Below, piece by piece: positions 12,069 through 21,410 of a stretch of 64,000 nucleotides of DNA. Position 1 is the stretch's first letter, and every line of letters begins with the position of its first letter. Source of the stretch: Galerina marginata (Eukaryota > Basidiomycota > Agaricomycetes > Agaricales > Galerinaceae); the NCBI GenBank assembly GCA_023014335.1, contig JAECYW010000032.1, positions 471,315 through 535,314 on the forward strand, given 5' to 3'. The notes beneath the pieces are model-generated. The model worked only from the letters and a program-made list of their open reading frames with translations. It was not told where the DNA came from and ran no database searches. Position numbers and translations under genes: made by a program.

Positions 12069-12690
12069 GCCACAAGTAATACGAAGAAGCAAAAAAATCA
12101 GTTACGAAAAGCACGAACGCAAAAGCGACGAAGAAGATAACAGATATGTGAGGTTCGAGGTTCGAGGTTCGAAGGACCACCCCCGCATCCGGGGGCGATA
12201 GATTACGTAACATGTTTCCTTATCCGGTTTCGAATCCACGTCCAAAGACTCTAGAAAAACTTGGCTCCTCGCCTCCGCGCTCGTCTAAGCCACAAGTAAT
12301 AAGAAGAAGCAAAAAATCAGTTACGAAAAGCACGAACGCAAAAGCGACGAAGAAGATAACAGAAATATGAGGTTCGAGGTTCGAGGTACGAGGTTCGAAG
12401 GACCACCCCGCATCTGGGGGCGATAGATTACGTAACATGTTTCCTTATCCGGCTTCGAATTCACGTCCAAAGGCTCAAGAAAAACTTGGCTCCTCGCCTC
12501 CGCGCTCGTCTGAGCCACACGTAACACGAAGAAGCAACAAATCAGTTACGAAAAGCACGAACGCAAAAGCGTCGAAGAAGATAACAGAGGTTCGAGGTTC
12601 GAGGTGCGAGGCTCGAATGACCACCCCCGCATACGGGGGCGATCGATTGCGTGACATTTTCCTTATCCGGGCTTCGAAGTATGAAAATCG
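12069..12690. repeat. 220-225 bp tandem repeat downstream of the helicase gene, three copies
   Basis: Copies start near 12069, 12289 and 12514; the third is cut short near 12685. Each contains CCACAAGTAATA-like sequence, a small GAGGTTCGAG microsatellite that differs in length between copies, and a short inverted repeat around CCCCCGCAT(C/A)CGGGGG. Copies differ by scattered substitutions, so this duplication is older than the 3.4-kb array. Because the copies end up in the 3' flank of the helicase gene, they could supply poly(A) signals, which is inference. Confidence 0.85.
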
Positions 12691-13290
12691 AGGTTACGCA
12701 ATGTATAAGGGAGCGACTACACAGGATCGATAGCAGTGCACGTCATATGCGGACCCAGATGCGAAAGGCGTGGCCAAACGGGGTCGGAAAGGCCCAGACG
12801 ACAAGCGTCTGATGTGGAGAGCGTCCCAGCCAGCGAACGAAGACAGGCGAAGACGAAAGAATAACATACCAAAAGAAGCAGGGTGTATGTTCGAACACGG
12901 TGCAAACTGCGAGCAGAGCAGGGAAAGTAAATGCGGATTGCAAAACACGGAGACGGTCTATACAGTTCGTTCCAACCCTAGCCCGTCGTGCCACGAAGGT
13001 TAGGCAGACAGGCGCGAAGAAGAAGAGCAAAGGGTCAGAGGGTCGAGTGCCATAGCACTGCGCGAGGTTACTGCGCAGAAGACCGGTGACTATCCCTGCG
13101 AGCGCATGAGCCCGGTGCAAGATAAAAGGCGAGGCTAGGGACAAGAGAAAGCAGAAGAGAAGAAAGAGGGTGCGCAGGGGCCAAGAATACGAGGACTCAG
13201 TGACGGCCCCACGACGAAAGATGATATCCAGCGCGTAATAGAGGCAGTGTGACCAGGTGTGACCGACAATACCTCGCTTTCCTTCCTACC
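12691..13290. other. no gene recognised
   Basis: Purine-rich, T-poor sequence continuing the skewed block. One open frame of 77 codons (12770-13003) carries no motif and has no supporting splice partners, so it is not called. Confidence 0.4.
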
Positions 13291-13868
13291 ATGTCGTACA
13301 AGCAGTTCCGCCTCGCACTCTTCGTCATCAAGTTGGTATATCGCCGGGGTGAGTATATAAGACCATATTTCGAAGAAGAAGGCTAATGGGCAGCAGGGAT
13401 GCTGAAGAGCCTACTGCGCCAAGTCTTACCCGTGCTCTGCGAATGGGCAGGAGGTAGGGCATTTCGTCGAACCCAGGCACGATACTAACCCGTCCAGTTC
13501 CACGAACCCGCCATATCGTCATCACGGGCGGTTCGTTCTATCAAGTCCAAGGAGATGTGAATATAACCAACGGGTCAGCACGTACGGGCACAGTCGCAGC
13601 CGGCATATTGGTACCCCAGCCGTCGGTCAGAAACCTTCCGTGGAACAACGAGAACCTGGGCAATGTGGTCGTGAAGGGGGGGAGTTTCTGGGACATACGA
13701 GGAGACATGATAATCAGAGAAGGTGCGACATTTCGTCAATTGGTGAACCCAGCTGACCGCGAACCATCACAATTCACCGTATTATTACAACGTCATTGTC
13801 TATATAAAACCTTGAATATACAAAATTGCACCTTGCAGAGAATGAGTGACGCGAGTAATAAGCCATAG
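13291..13868 (+). CDS. small protein with two GGSF..V.GD-type motifs, three exons
   Basis: Exons 13291-13348, 13397-13453 and 13498-13868 join through 48- and 44-nt GT-AG introns (the second has a CTAAC branch site) into 161 codons in one frame. The product has two related segments: IVITGGSFYQVQGDVNI at residues 45-61 and a second around 95-111 with KGGSFWDIRGDMII. GGSF/GGTF..V.GD motifs of this sort commonly occur near the N-terminus of agaricomycete NACHT/NLR-like proteins. Here no NTPase follows before the stop at 13868. It may be a stand-alone form, or the 5' end of a longer gene whose later exons I could not connect. Function is unknown; the link with NLR proteins comes from general knowledge of the motif. 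Confidence 0.55.
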
Positions 13869-14763
13869 CAGTGATCGGATTCTAAAATAGAACAGCGTGC
13901 CCAGTCCAAAATAACCTAGCTGATCCGATAGTAAAATTAAAATCCCACGAGTCGTCCCAAGTCAGGGAGACCGGGGAAAGTCCAAACAAGGTACGAGTGA
14001 CATAAGGAGAACAGGGCAGAGCGAACGACGTAAGCACAAGAACCAAAGCAGGCCCGCCAAACATATGCCAAGGCGAGATACAACAAGCCCAGTAAAGAGA
14101 AGCCTCCGCAAACTCTCTATCTCATATAACGTCGGTGTCGCGAGAGAAGAGGAGCTGCAAAGTAGGACTTCCACAAGTCCCCATCGATGCCGTGTTGCAG
14201 TGCCTTTCCTCCCTACCCCTCTCATTGACCCACCACAAAAGTCACCAAATGGACAGGAAAGGGTCCACGACCCTCTTCAAGACGAGTGAATATGATACGA
14301 GGCAGCCCGAAGGACGAGCAGGCCAACGAAGTGTATTACAGAGGAACGGCAAACGGGCCAGTCAGCGAACGATGCGCAGGTCGAACCCATCCGACTCCAA
14401 GGCCTCCACGACGCTCACACATGGCGAGTCAGTGGCGCCAGTCAACAGAAACAGTGCCCAGGGAGGTTCTCAGGAGGGCCAATTCCGCGCGTTGTCGGCT
14501 ACTCGGAGTTACGAGTCGAGCGCGGGGTCAACGGAAAACAAGGTAGCGGCACAACATATCCAGCAGTGGCAGAAGCAGTATATTCGTTTCGCAGCGGACC
14601 ATAACAGCAGCCGATAAACGCGGGATACCAAGTCAATACGAGAACCATAAGGAGGGTACAACATCAAACCACGCGAGGCGGATCGAATAAGTTGAAAAAG
14701 GAGTGTATTTCCCATGCGGGGCCTAGACAACCTCGACCAGCCGTGCAAAAAAAAAAAAATCGA
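13869..14763. other. region between two small genes; one weak open frame
   Basis: An ATG-started frame at 14249-14617 (122 codons, Ser/Arg/Gln-rich) exists but has no motif. Long frames are expected by chance in this T-poor strand, so I do not call it a gene. An A12 tract lies just before the next start codon (about 14747-14760). Confidence 0.3.
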
Positions 14764-15372
14764 ATGTCAGTGAGTGTGATCGAGGCTGTCCAAACATGGT
14801 TCGACAGCCTCGAGCATCCAGTATCGCCCCAGACGGACGTTTCACCGGGAATGCCATCAACCAGGGCCAGTCAAAGCGCGCGTATCATAAGAAAATTTAT
14901 AGGACAGACACAAGTCCATGCGACAGTAGCACAAAGCAGGCCTGTCTTCCAACTACCCCCTTCGCGTAGGACCCAACATCAAACGAAGCAGCCACTACAG
15001 AACGGCAAGAAGAACTCTACGAAAAGAAGGCGTCCAATCCGCTGTCAGAGTCTAATGGTAGGCATCGTCGAGGATGGCAGGGATATAGAACGTCAAGACT
15101 CCACCCTCCTCCGCCACATCCCCGACGTACACGTAAAGAATGACGCAATGGCGATGGCAAACAGCTATACAGCGCGGTGAGGTATGGGAGGGAAACACGA
15201 AGAAAGGGAAACACTTGCAGGCAATGGTCGTTGCAGAGACTACGTGGCTATTCAAAAACTTGAGGAAACTCTTCGTGGAAACGAGGACAGTGAAAAGTCT
15301 ATCAGGGTTGGGGCGATCACGGTCCGGCGCTTCAAGAAGGACTGGAAAGTGCACAAAAGGGTGCGTCAGTGA
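14764..15372 (+). CDS. hypothetical basic protein, two exons
   Basis: Exon 14764-15176 and exon 15237-15372 join through a 60-nt GT-AG intron in frame to give 182 residues. The N-terminus MSVSVIEAVQTWFDSLEHPV looks like a helical segment. The middle is basic and low in complexity (KKNSTKRRRP), and the C-terminus YVAIQKLEETLRGN..RRFKKDWKVHKRV is charged and probably helical. I do not recognise the family. It lies in the same skewed block as the helicase gene and shares its short introns and codon bias, so the two may belong to one transferred or mobile segment; that is inference. An upstream exon is possible because the ATG is preceded by an A-tract and an acceptor-like TGTCAG. Confidence 0.42.
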
Positions 15373-15800
15373 AGGACAAGAAAAAGCGGAGACGACGAAC
15401 CGGTAGGATGTGTGCAGTCTACCCACTCTGTCTCCACAGAGACGTATTCGGTCCTAATAGAGAGTACAAGTCGCTTGTTGTTGTTAGCCCTGATAGCCAT
15501 TACATCCGACATGCGATGAAGCCGTTCCACAATCGTGCGTAGTTTAAGCAGCGGGGGCAAGAGGACGAGTGACTGAAAAAAAAAAAAAAAAAACCCCATT
15601 AGAACTGCAGATGAGGCAAGAAAGAGACGTACATCGGCCACGGGACATAGTGGCTCCCTCATCAGGTCGACATCAGCCAGCCTCAAAACCTCGACTTTCA
15701 CGTCGTGCGCAACATTCACACGCTGACCACTTCTACTGTATCCAACGATTTCAAAAGACAGCAGAGCCCGGTCGTCTTAGGGTTATTAGTGATTTTTTTT
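15373..15800. other. no gene recognised; A18 tract
   Basis: No convincing reading frame. A run of about 18 A starts near 15575. The T-poor skew fades out across this stretch, marking the right edge of the skewed block. Confidence 0.4.
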
Positions 15801-15930
15801 TGAAATCCCTGGTCCATCCCTAGTCCCCTACAGCCATCCCTACCCACTCCCTGGGTCATCCCTACCTGCTTTTTGGGTCATCCCTACCTGCTTTTTGGCT
15901 TATCCCTAGGTGATTTTGACTCATCCCTGG
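15801..15930. repeat. short degenerate tandem repeat (TCATCCCTACC motif)
   Basis: Several degenerate copies of a 21-27 nt unit with core GGTCATCCCTACCTGC followed by a T-run. Two adjacent copies are nearly perfect (about 15862-15900). Confidence 0.7.
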
Positions 15931-15949
15931 CTTTTGCGGAGCACATTAT

Positions 15950-16489
15950 CTCATATTGACAGACCTTGCATCTGTTTTCTGAGAATCCTCGGACTTCATA
16001 TGAGTGCTTTTCGCATAATCACCAAGCTCATATCTGGGGCTCTAGGATCCCCGCAATTCATATGAGTGCTTTTGGCATAATCACCAACCTCATATCTGGG
16101 GCTCCAGGATCCCCGCAATTCATAGGTGTGCTTACAATGTACTAACTGACTTCATATTTGACGTTCAAGGATCCCCAAAATTCATGTGGGTGCTTTCGGC
16201 ATAATTGCCAACCTCATATCTGACCTTCGAGGATCCCCGAAATTCATATGAGTGCTTGCGATGTACTGACTGACTTCATATCTGACCTTCGAGGATCCCC
16301 GCAATTCATGTGAGTGCTTTCAGCATAATCACCAACCTCATATCTGGGGCTCCAGGATCCCCGCAATTCATAGGTGTGCTTACGATGTACTAACTGACTT
16401 CATATTTGACCTTCAAGGATCCCCGAAATTCATGTGGGTGCTTTCGGTATAATCACCAAGCTCATATCTGGGGCTCGAGGATCCCCACA
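15950..16489. repeat. 62-bp BamHI minisatellite, left part
   Basis: Tandem units of about 62 bp, nearly all carrying GGATCC. Two unit types alternate. One reads CTCATATCTGGGGCTC before the site and GCATAATCACCAA after it; the other reads TTCATATCTGACCTTC before and GATGTACTGACTGAC after. The first units (15950-16010) are most diverged. The array is interrupted at 16498 by a transposon and continues on the other side in register. Confidence 0.92.
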
Positions 16490-17172
16490 ATTCATATTAG
16501 GGCTGCGCACCGTACCCGTATCGACGGGTCATACGGACGGGTTATACGGGTAAATGCCCGTCCCGTCGGCGCCTCAAGAGCACACAAGAACGGCCCGTCA
16601 GACGACGGGTACATGCCGTCGTCACCCCTCAACCTACGGCCGTAACGGCCGTCATACGGGTCTAATAGAAAATATCCAAATTAAGCAATTAAACAGTTAG
16701 AAAGTGTTCTCGAGGCCTGTCGAATGGTCGACTAACACACAATTTAAGTCCCGCGAGCATCGTCGGAGCGGGGCGACGCATATTGTGGACTGTATTCGTT
16801 GGAATACCGCCATTATAGACTCCGTTCGGTGGTATTTGGGAGGTATTGCCTTTCTTGGTGAGACTGGACATAGTGTCCCTTGGTTGTGTAGGCCCTTCTT
16901 TTCATGTCTAAGCTTCAATTATACTATAGTAACTACCCAGAACACCTCCCTAATCCACTAGCTTACAAAAGATTCAATAAAAGACTAAAAATGTTGTGGA
17001 AGAAAGAAAACGGCCGTCGACGGCCGTTTTAACCCGTTTCAGACCCGTCCCGACCCGTTGGGATTTGGCGGTCAAGCCAAAACGGGACGGTCGTGTCGGT
17101 CTCCTACCCGCTTGACCCGTAAGCTCGACGGCCGTACCCGTAATACGGCCGGTGCGCAGCCCTAATTCATAT
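16490..17172. mobile_element. non-autonomous hAT-like DNA transposon with 8-bp target duplication
   Basis: The element spans 16498-17164 (667 bp). Its ends are perfect 15-bp inverted repeats (TAGGGCTGCGCACCG at the left, its reverse complement at the right). It is flanked on both sides by ATTCATAT (16490-16497 and 17165-17172), a perfect 8-bp duplication of the minisatellite sequence; removing one copy restores a normal unit. An 8-bp duplication and ends starting TAGGGCTG fit the hAT superfamily. Many ACCCGT/ACGGGT motifs sit inside both ends, as expected for transposase binding sites. A perfect 24-bp palindrome lies at 17007-17030 (left half AAAACGGCCGTC). There is no transposase gene, so it must have been moved by a relative elsewhere. 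Confidence 0.93.
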
Positions 17173-18750
17173 GAGTGCTTTCAACGTAATTGCCAACCTC
17201 ATATCTGGGGCTCGAGGATCCCCGCAATTCATAGGTGTGCTTGCAATGTACTGACTGACTTCATATCTGACCTTCGAGGATCCCCGAAATTCATGTGGGT
17301 GCTTTTGGCATAATCGCCAACCTCATATCTGACCTTCGAGGATCCCCGAAATTCATATGAGTGCTTGCGATGTACTGACTGACTTCATATCTGACCTTCG
17401 AGGATCCCCGCAATTCATGTGGGTGCTTTCGGCATAATCAGCAACCTCATATCTGGGGCTCCAGGATCCCCGAAATTCATGTGAGTGCTCTCAGCATAAT
17501 CACCAACCTCATATCTGGGGCTCCAGGATCCCCGCAATTCATGTGGGTGCTTTCAGCATAATTACCAACCTCATATCTGGGGCTCGAGGATCCCCGAAAT
17601 TCATAGGTGTGCTTGCAATGTACTGACTGACTTCATATTTGACCTTTGAGGATCTCCGCCATTCATGTGGGTGCTTTCGGCATAATCGCCAACCTCATAT
17701 CTGACCTTCGAGGATCCCCGAAATTCATATGAGTGCTTATGATGTACTAACTGACTTCATATTTGACCTTCAAGGATCCCCGAAATTCATGTGGGTGCTT
17801 TCGGCATAATCACCAAGCTCATATCTGGGGCTCGAGGATCCCCACAATTCATATGAGTGCTTTCGACGTAATTGCCAACCTCATATCTGGGGCTCGAGGA
17901 TCCCCGAAATTCATAGGTGTGCTTGCAATGTACTGACTGACTTCATATCTGACCTTCGAGGATCCCCGCAATTCATGTGAGTGCTTTCAGCATAATTACC
18001 AACCTCATATCTGGGGCTCCAGGATCCCCGCAATTCATGTGGGTGCTTTCAGCATAATCACCAACCTCATATCTGGGGCTCCAGGATCCCCGCAATTCAT
18101 AGGTGTGCTTACGATGTACTAACTGACTTCATATTTGACCTTCAAGGATCCCCGAAATTCATGTGGGTGCTTTCGGCATAATCACCAAGCTCATATCTGG
18201 GGCTCGAGGATCCCCACAATTCATATGAGTACTTTCGACATAATTGCCAACCTCATATCTGGGGCTCGAGGATCCCCGAAATTCATAGGTGTGCTTGCAA
18301 TGTACTGACTGACTTCATATCTGACCTTCGAGGATCCCCGCAATTCATGTGGGTGCTTTCGGCATAATCGCCAACCTCATATCTGACCTTCGAGGATCCC
18401 CGAAATTCATGTGGGTGCTTTCGGCATAATCGCCAACCTCATATCTGACCTTCGAGGATCCCCGAAATTCATATGAGTGCTTTCGGCATAATCACCAAGC
18501 TCATATCTGGGGCTCGAGGATCCCCACAATTCATATGAGTGCTTTCCACGTAATTGCCAACCTCATATCTGGGGCTCTAGGATCCCCGCAAGTCATAGGC
18601 ATGCTTGCGATGAACTAACTGACTTCATATCTGACCTTTTAGGATCCCCGAAATTCATGTGGGTGCTTTCGGCATAATCGCCAACCTCATATCTGACCTT
18701 CGAGGATCCCCGAAATTCATATGAGTGCTTTCGGTGTAATCACCAAGTCA
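17173..18750. repeat. 62-bp BamHI minisatellite, right part
   Basis: Continuation of the same array after the hAT element, about 25 more units. Both unit types are present, often in recurring groups, which suggests multi-unit duplications. The array stops near 18750 before an A/T-rich stretch. Confidence 0.92.
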
Positions 18751-18859
18751 GATATTCCAACAACCGAATAAATAAGTATTTTTCATTATATTACAACTAT
18801 TCACATTTTATGTTACACTATATACAGGTTGACCGGGAAATTATAAACTCAGAACATGT
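18751..18859. other. short A/T-rich junction, likely 3' flank of the minus-strand fragment
   Basis: Unique A/T-rich sequence between the minisatellite and the stop codon of the minus-strand open frame. It could hold that gene's 3' UTR; no clear poly(A) signal can be assigned. Confidence 0.3.
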
Positions 18860-19817
18860 TCAATTCAGCAGTGTTACATTACTATTCCAAACCGGCACAC
18901 TTCGAACAGCGACCCGAGGACCGGAAGTGGGCACACCTTCTGTACTTATGAACCCACTTTTATCCTGTTGGCTATTCTTTGTCCACCACATCTTATCCGA
19001 AGTTGCCCACGGGACCCAGAAGAGTTGATCGAACCGTTTTCGAACAGATTTACGGACCTTGTCAATCGTATCTAAGTCAGGACATCTTTCAACGAAGACA
19101 TTCCACGATCGATAATAAGATGCTTGTCGATAATTTTGAGCATTCTCAATCTTTACAACACCTTTCTTCGGCCACAAATGGCCAAAGATATTATCCCATC
19201 CCTTGTTGTCTGGGATTTTCCACTGGCAGGATCGAAAGTAGTCGGAGAGTTCACGATTTTGGTATGTTGCTTCGTCGACATTTTGCTGTTCCTCCTTGGT
19301 AAGTTTGATGTATGACGTCTTGCCAGCCCCTGCCATATTCGGAGCCTTCTGGGTTATATCGAAGAGAAATTGTCGCCAGAGGACACTGAGCTGTATATCA
19401 ATATCAGGAATGTTCATGTCTTCATCAATAGCATCGGGTTCAAGTTCTTCGTTGTCGAAGCCATCGTCCTGGATGGTAACGGGGTTAAGATAACATCCTT
19501 GATCTTTGAGATTGAACATAGGAGCCATGTCTTCCTCTGCGATATAACGTAACGTCTTTCGTACTTTGTTTTGTACACGATCAGGATTTGATTTCTGGAC
19601 TAACCCACCACTGAACAGAATATCTTGCACGTCCTCCAGGTCTTTCTCAAAAATGAACTTGAAGGTTTTGTCGGTTATAAACTGACCAGTTCGATAGTAT
19701 CGAGGACATGGAAACCCATCACCAAATCTGATAAGATTAGTGAATACGAGGCCATGAATTATGCTGGGGACAGTATTTGCATTAGCGGCAACATGCCGCG
19801 GGAAGAAATCATCATCC
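18860..19817 (-). pseudogene. 5'-truncated conserved-looking protein fragment, cut by the repeat array
   Basis: One uninterrupted minus-strand frame runs from 19817 to the stop at 18860-18862, about 318 codons, with no ATG at its beginning. It starts FFPRHVAANANTVPSIIHG and includes GDGFPCPRYYRTGQF, acidic stretches (DDGFDNEELEPDAIDED), WRQFLFDITQKAP and a Trp-rich end (GHLWPKKG, FWVPWATSDKMWW). Composition and lack of stops argue it was a real coding exon. The upstream part is missing because the array begins at 19818, where the frame runs into an in-frame stop. I do not recognise the family. Without a promoter and start it is probably non-functional. Confidence 0.6.
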
Positions 19818-20060
19818 TAATAATCTAAGTCGTCAACTGGTACTACCAGTTTGTTCCCGTTCCCGGGAACAGCTTTTCAGTGACGGGAACACAATGGGAA
19901 CAGAATTATGGGTTCAGTGGAACATGTGGATGTCTATGGGAACATGTTTCTAAGTTTTATGGAACCAAAAATTGCTGAGAGGAACAATAACAACAGGTTT
20001 ACATGTTTTGCACAGTATTATTTACATGACAGGAATACAACAGAAACAGAATCATAGTCC
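19818..20060. repeat. terminal module S1 with two hairpins
   Basis: Start motif TAATAATCTAAGTC, then hairpin 1 AACTGGTACTACCAGTT (19835-19851) and hairpin 2 with arms TGTTCCCG/CGGGAACA. The following GCTTTTCAGTGACGGGAACA is shared with the modules at 20429 and 20609, which extend for different lengths. Confidence 0.85.
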
Positions 20061-20269
20061 TAATAATCTAAGTCGTGAAGCAGGGACCCTTATTGCATGC
20101 TGGCATAGATGCCAAAGCCCTCATATGATATGTCAAAAATAAAATTAAAAAGGCACTGGCATCAGCTATATATGTTCCATGGCACTTTGGCATCCAATAA
20201 CAGTGCCAAAAAGATTAATTGAACTCGCTTTGGCATCTGATACATAAGATTCACAAAACCAAACAGATC
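20061..20269. repeat. terminal module S2 (GTGAAGCAG type)
   Basis: Same start motif followed by GTGAAGCAGGGACCC and a second hairpin TGGCATAGATGCCA. Later, GGCACTG and CAGTGCC form a long-range inverted repeat about 40 nt apart. Related to the module at 21411. Confidence 0.8.
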
Positions 20270-20428
20270 TAATAATCTAAGTCATCAACTAGTCCTGCTA
20301 GTTGTGTTAAACGTAACAACTCCCACGGTAACAGATTCCTTAATAATCTAAGTCGTCAACTAGTCCTGCTAGTTGTGTTACACGTAACAACTCCCATGGT
20401 AACAGACGGTAACAGATTCCTGAGAGTT
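20270..20428. repeat. two adjacent terminal modules S3 and S4
   Basis: S3 (20270-20340) and S4 (20341-20428) both have hairpin 1 CAACTAGTCCTGCTAGTTG. Hairpin 2 is TGTTACACGTAACA in S4 and TGTTAAACGTAACA in S3. S3 ends earlier (GGTAACAGATTCC) than S4 (GATTCCTGAGAGTT), so these are same-start, different-end copies. Confidence 0.85.
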
Positions 20429-20608
20429 TAATAATCTAAGTCTTCAATAACACCTTGTTATTTGTTCCGTTCCGGGGAACAGCTTTTCAGTGACGGGAAC
20501 ACAATGGGAACAGATTTCTTTAATAATATAAGTTGTCAATAACGAGGGGTTATTGAGTTACCCGTAACAACTCCCACGGTAACAGACGGTAACAGATTCC
20601 TGAGAGTT
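20429..20608. repeat. two adjacent terminal modules S5 and S6
   Basis: S5 (20429-20520) has hairpin 1 AATAACACCTTGTTATT (20446-20462) and a GTTCC/GGAAC hairpin 2. S6 (20521-20608) has hairpin 1 CAATAACGAGGGGTTATTG (20537-20555) and GTTACCCGTAAC as hairpin 2. The stems differ in sequence from S1-S4 but occupy the same place. Confidence 0.85.
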
Positions 20609-21410
20609 GAATAATATAAGTCATCAACTGGTACTACCAGTTTGTTCCTGTTTTCGGGAACAGCTTTTCAGTGACGGGAACACAACGGGAACAGATCTTT
20701 GGGTTCAATGGAACTTAGGGTTCCCTATGAGAACACGCAACATTTATCCTTTTTTTCTTTTCTTGGCTTCTGTAATTACTCAGCTGACCAACACGCTGAT
20801 CAACATCTGCATGTTTTGTGAAACCAACAGCTTGATTCACATGTCTGTTCAATCTGAGATATCAGGGAGGGAAATTCAACAAGAATGCTTAGGCAACGCC
20901 TAAGCTAAAACCCTTGGCTTTTTTTTAAAAACTCCATCAAAAAGCCTTGCCGAGTCCGCACTTGCATACAGGTTGCCGGCGGTCGTCATCGGTTAGGTTC
21001 TGTTGTACAATTGCATTGGGAAAAAAACAAGTTGCGTCTACAAAAATAAATAGGGCCCGACCAAAGACTGATATTCCGCACTGTCATTGGGAAACACGTA
21101 TGTGGTGCAACTATAAGTGAAATGGTGAAACTGAACTCAATCGTAGTGATTCATTTGCTTTTAGAACTAAGTATATCTCCAGGTATCTCTGAAAGTATCC
21201 AACGTTAATCCGACTTGCTCTGTTTACTGTCATTTATATCAAAGTTCCATGGAACCAAAGACTTTTGATACTGCCTCCAGCTTCTGTTGGGTGGACTGGG
21301 TATGGGTATGAACCTTGCTTTTAGAGTCATCGACCTTTTGGAGCATCAAAATTGGAACGAAATTTCAACATCTTGTAATCACTCTTCCCGACACGTCAAC
21401 CAACAAGCTT
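20609..21410. repeat. long module S7 with first GCTTAGGC sub-repeat
   Basis: Starts GAATAATATAAGTC, with hairpin 1 as in S1 and hairpin 2 TGTTCCTG/CGGGAACA (a G-T pair replaces a G-C pair). At 20887-20905 is the perfect hairpin GCTTAGGCAACGCCTAAGC. About 15 nt later comes a run of eight T, then a conserved stretch to about 21105 (CCGAGTCCGCACTTGC ... CAAGTTGCGTCTAC). Confidence 0.8.

Noticed and set aside
12770..13003. 77-codon frame between the 220-bp repeat and the next gene
   Set aside because: No motif, no splice partners, and chance frames are common in this T-poor DNA.
14249..14617. 122-codon Ser/Arg-rich frame starting at an ATG
   Set aside because: Could be an exon, but it lacks motifs and I found no junction linking it to 13498-13868 or 14764-15176.
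16704..16961. 86-codon frame inside the hAT-like element as a possible transposase remnant
   Set aside because: No hAT dimerisation or catalytic motif is seen, and the element is far too short for a transposase.
15950..18750. CRISPR array
   Set aside because: Direct repeats are contiguous minisatellite units without unique spacers, in a spliced eukaryotic genome.
20700..20745. Telomere-like CTTAGGGTTCCC and GGTTAGG in the units
   Set aside because: Single occurrences, never tandem TTAGGG, so not telomeric DNA.
20950..21020. tRNA- or 5S-like pol III gene in the GCTTAGGC sub-repeat
   Set aside because: No A-box/B-box pair with proper spacing and no cloverleaf could be drawn.
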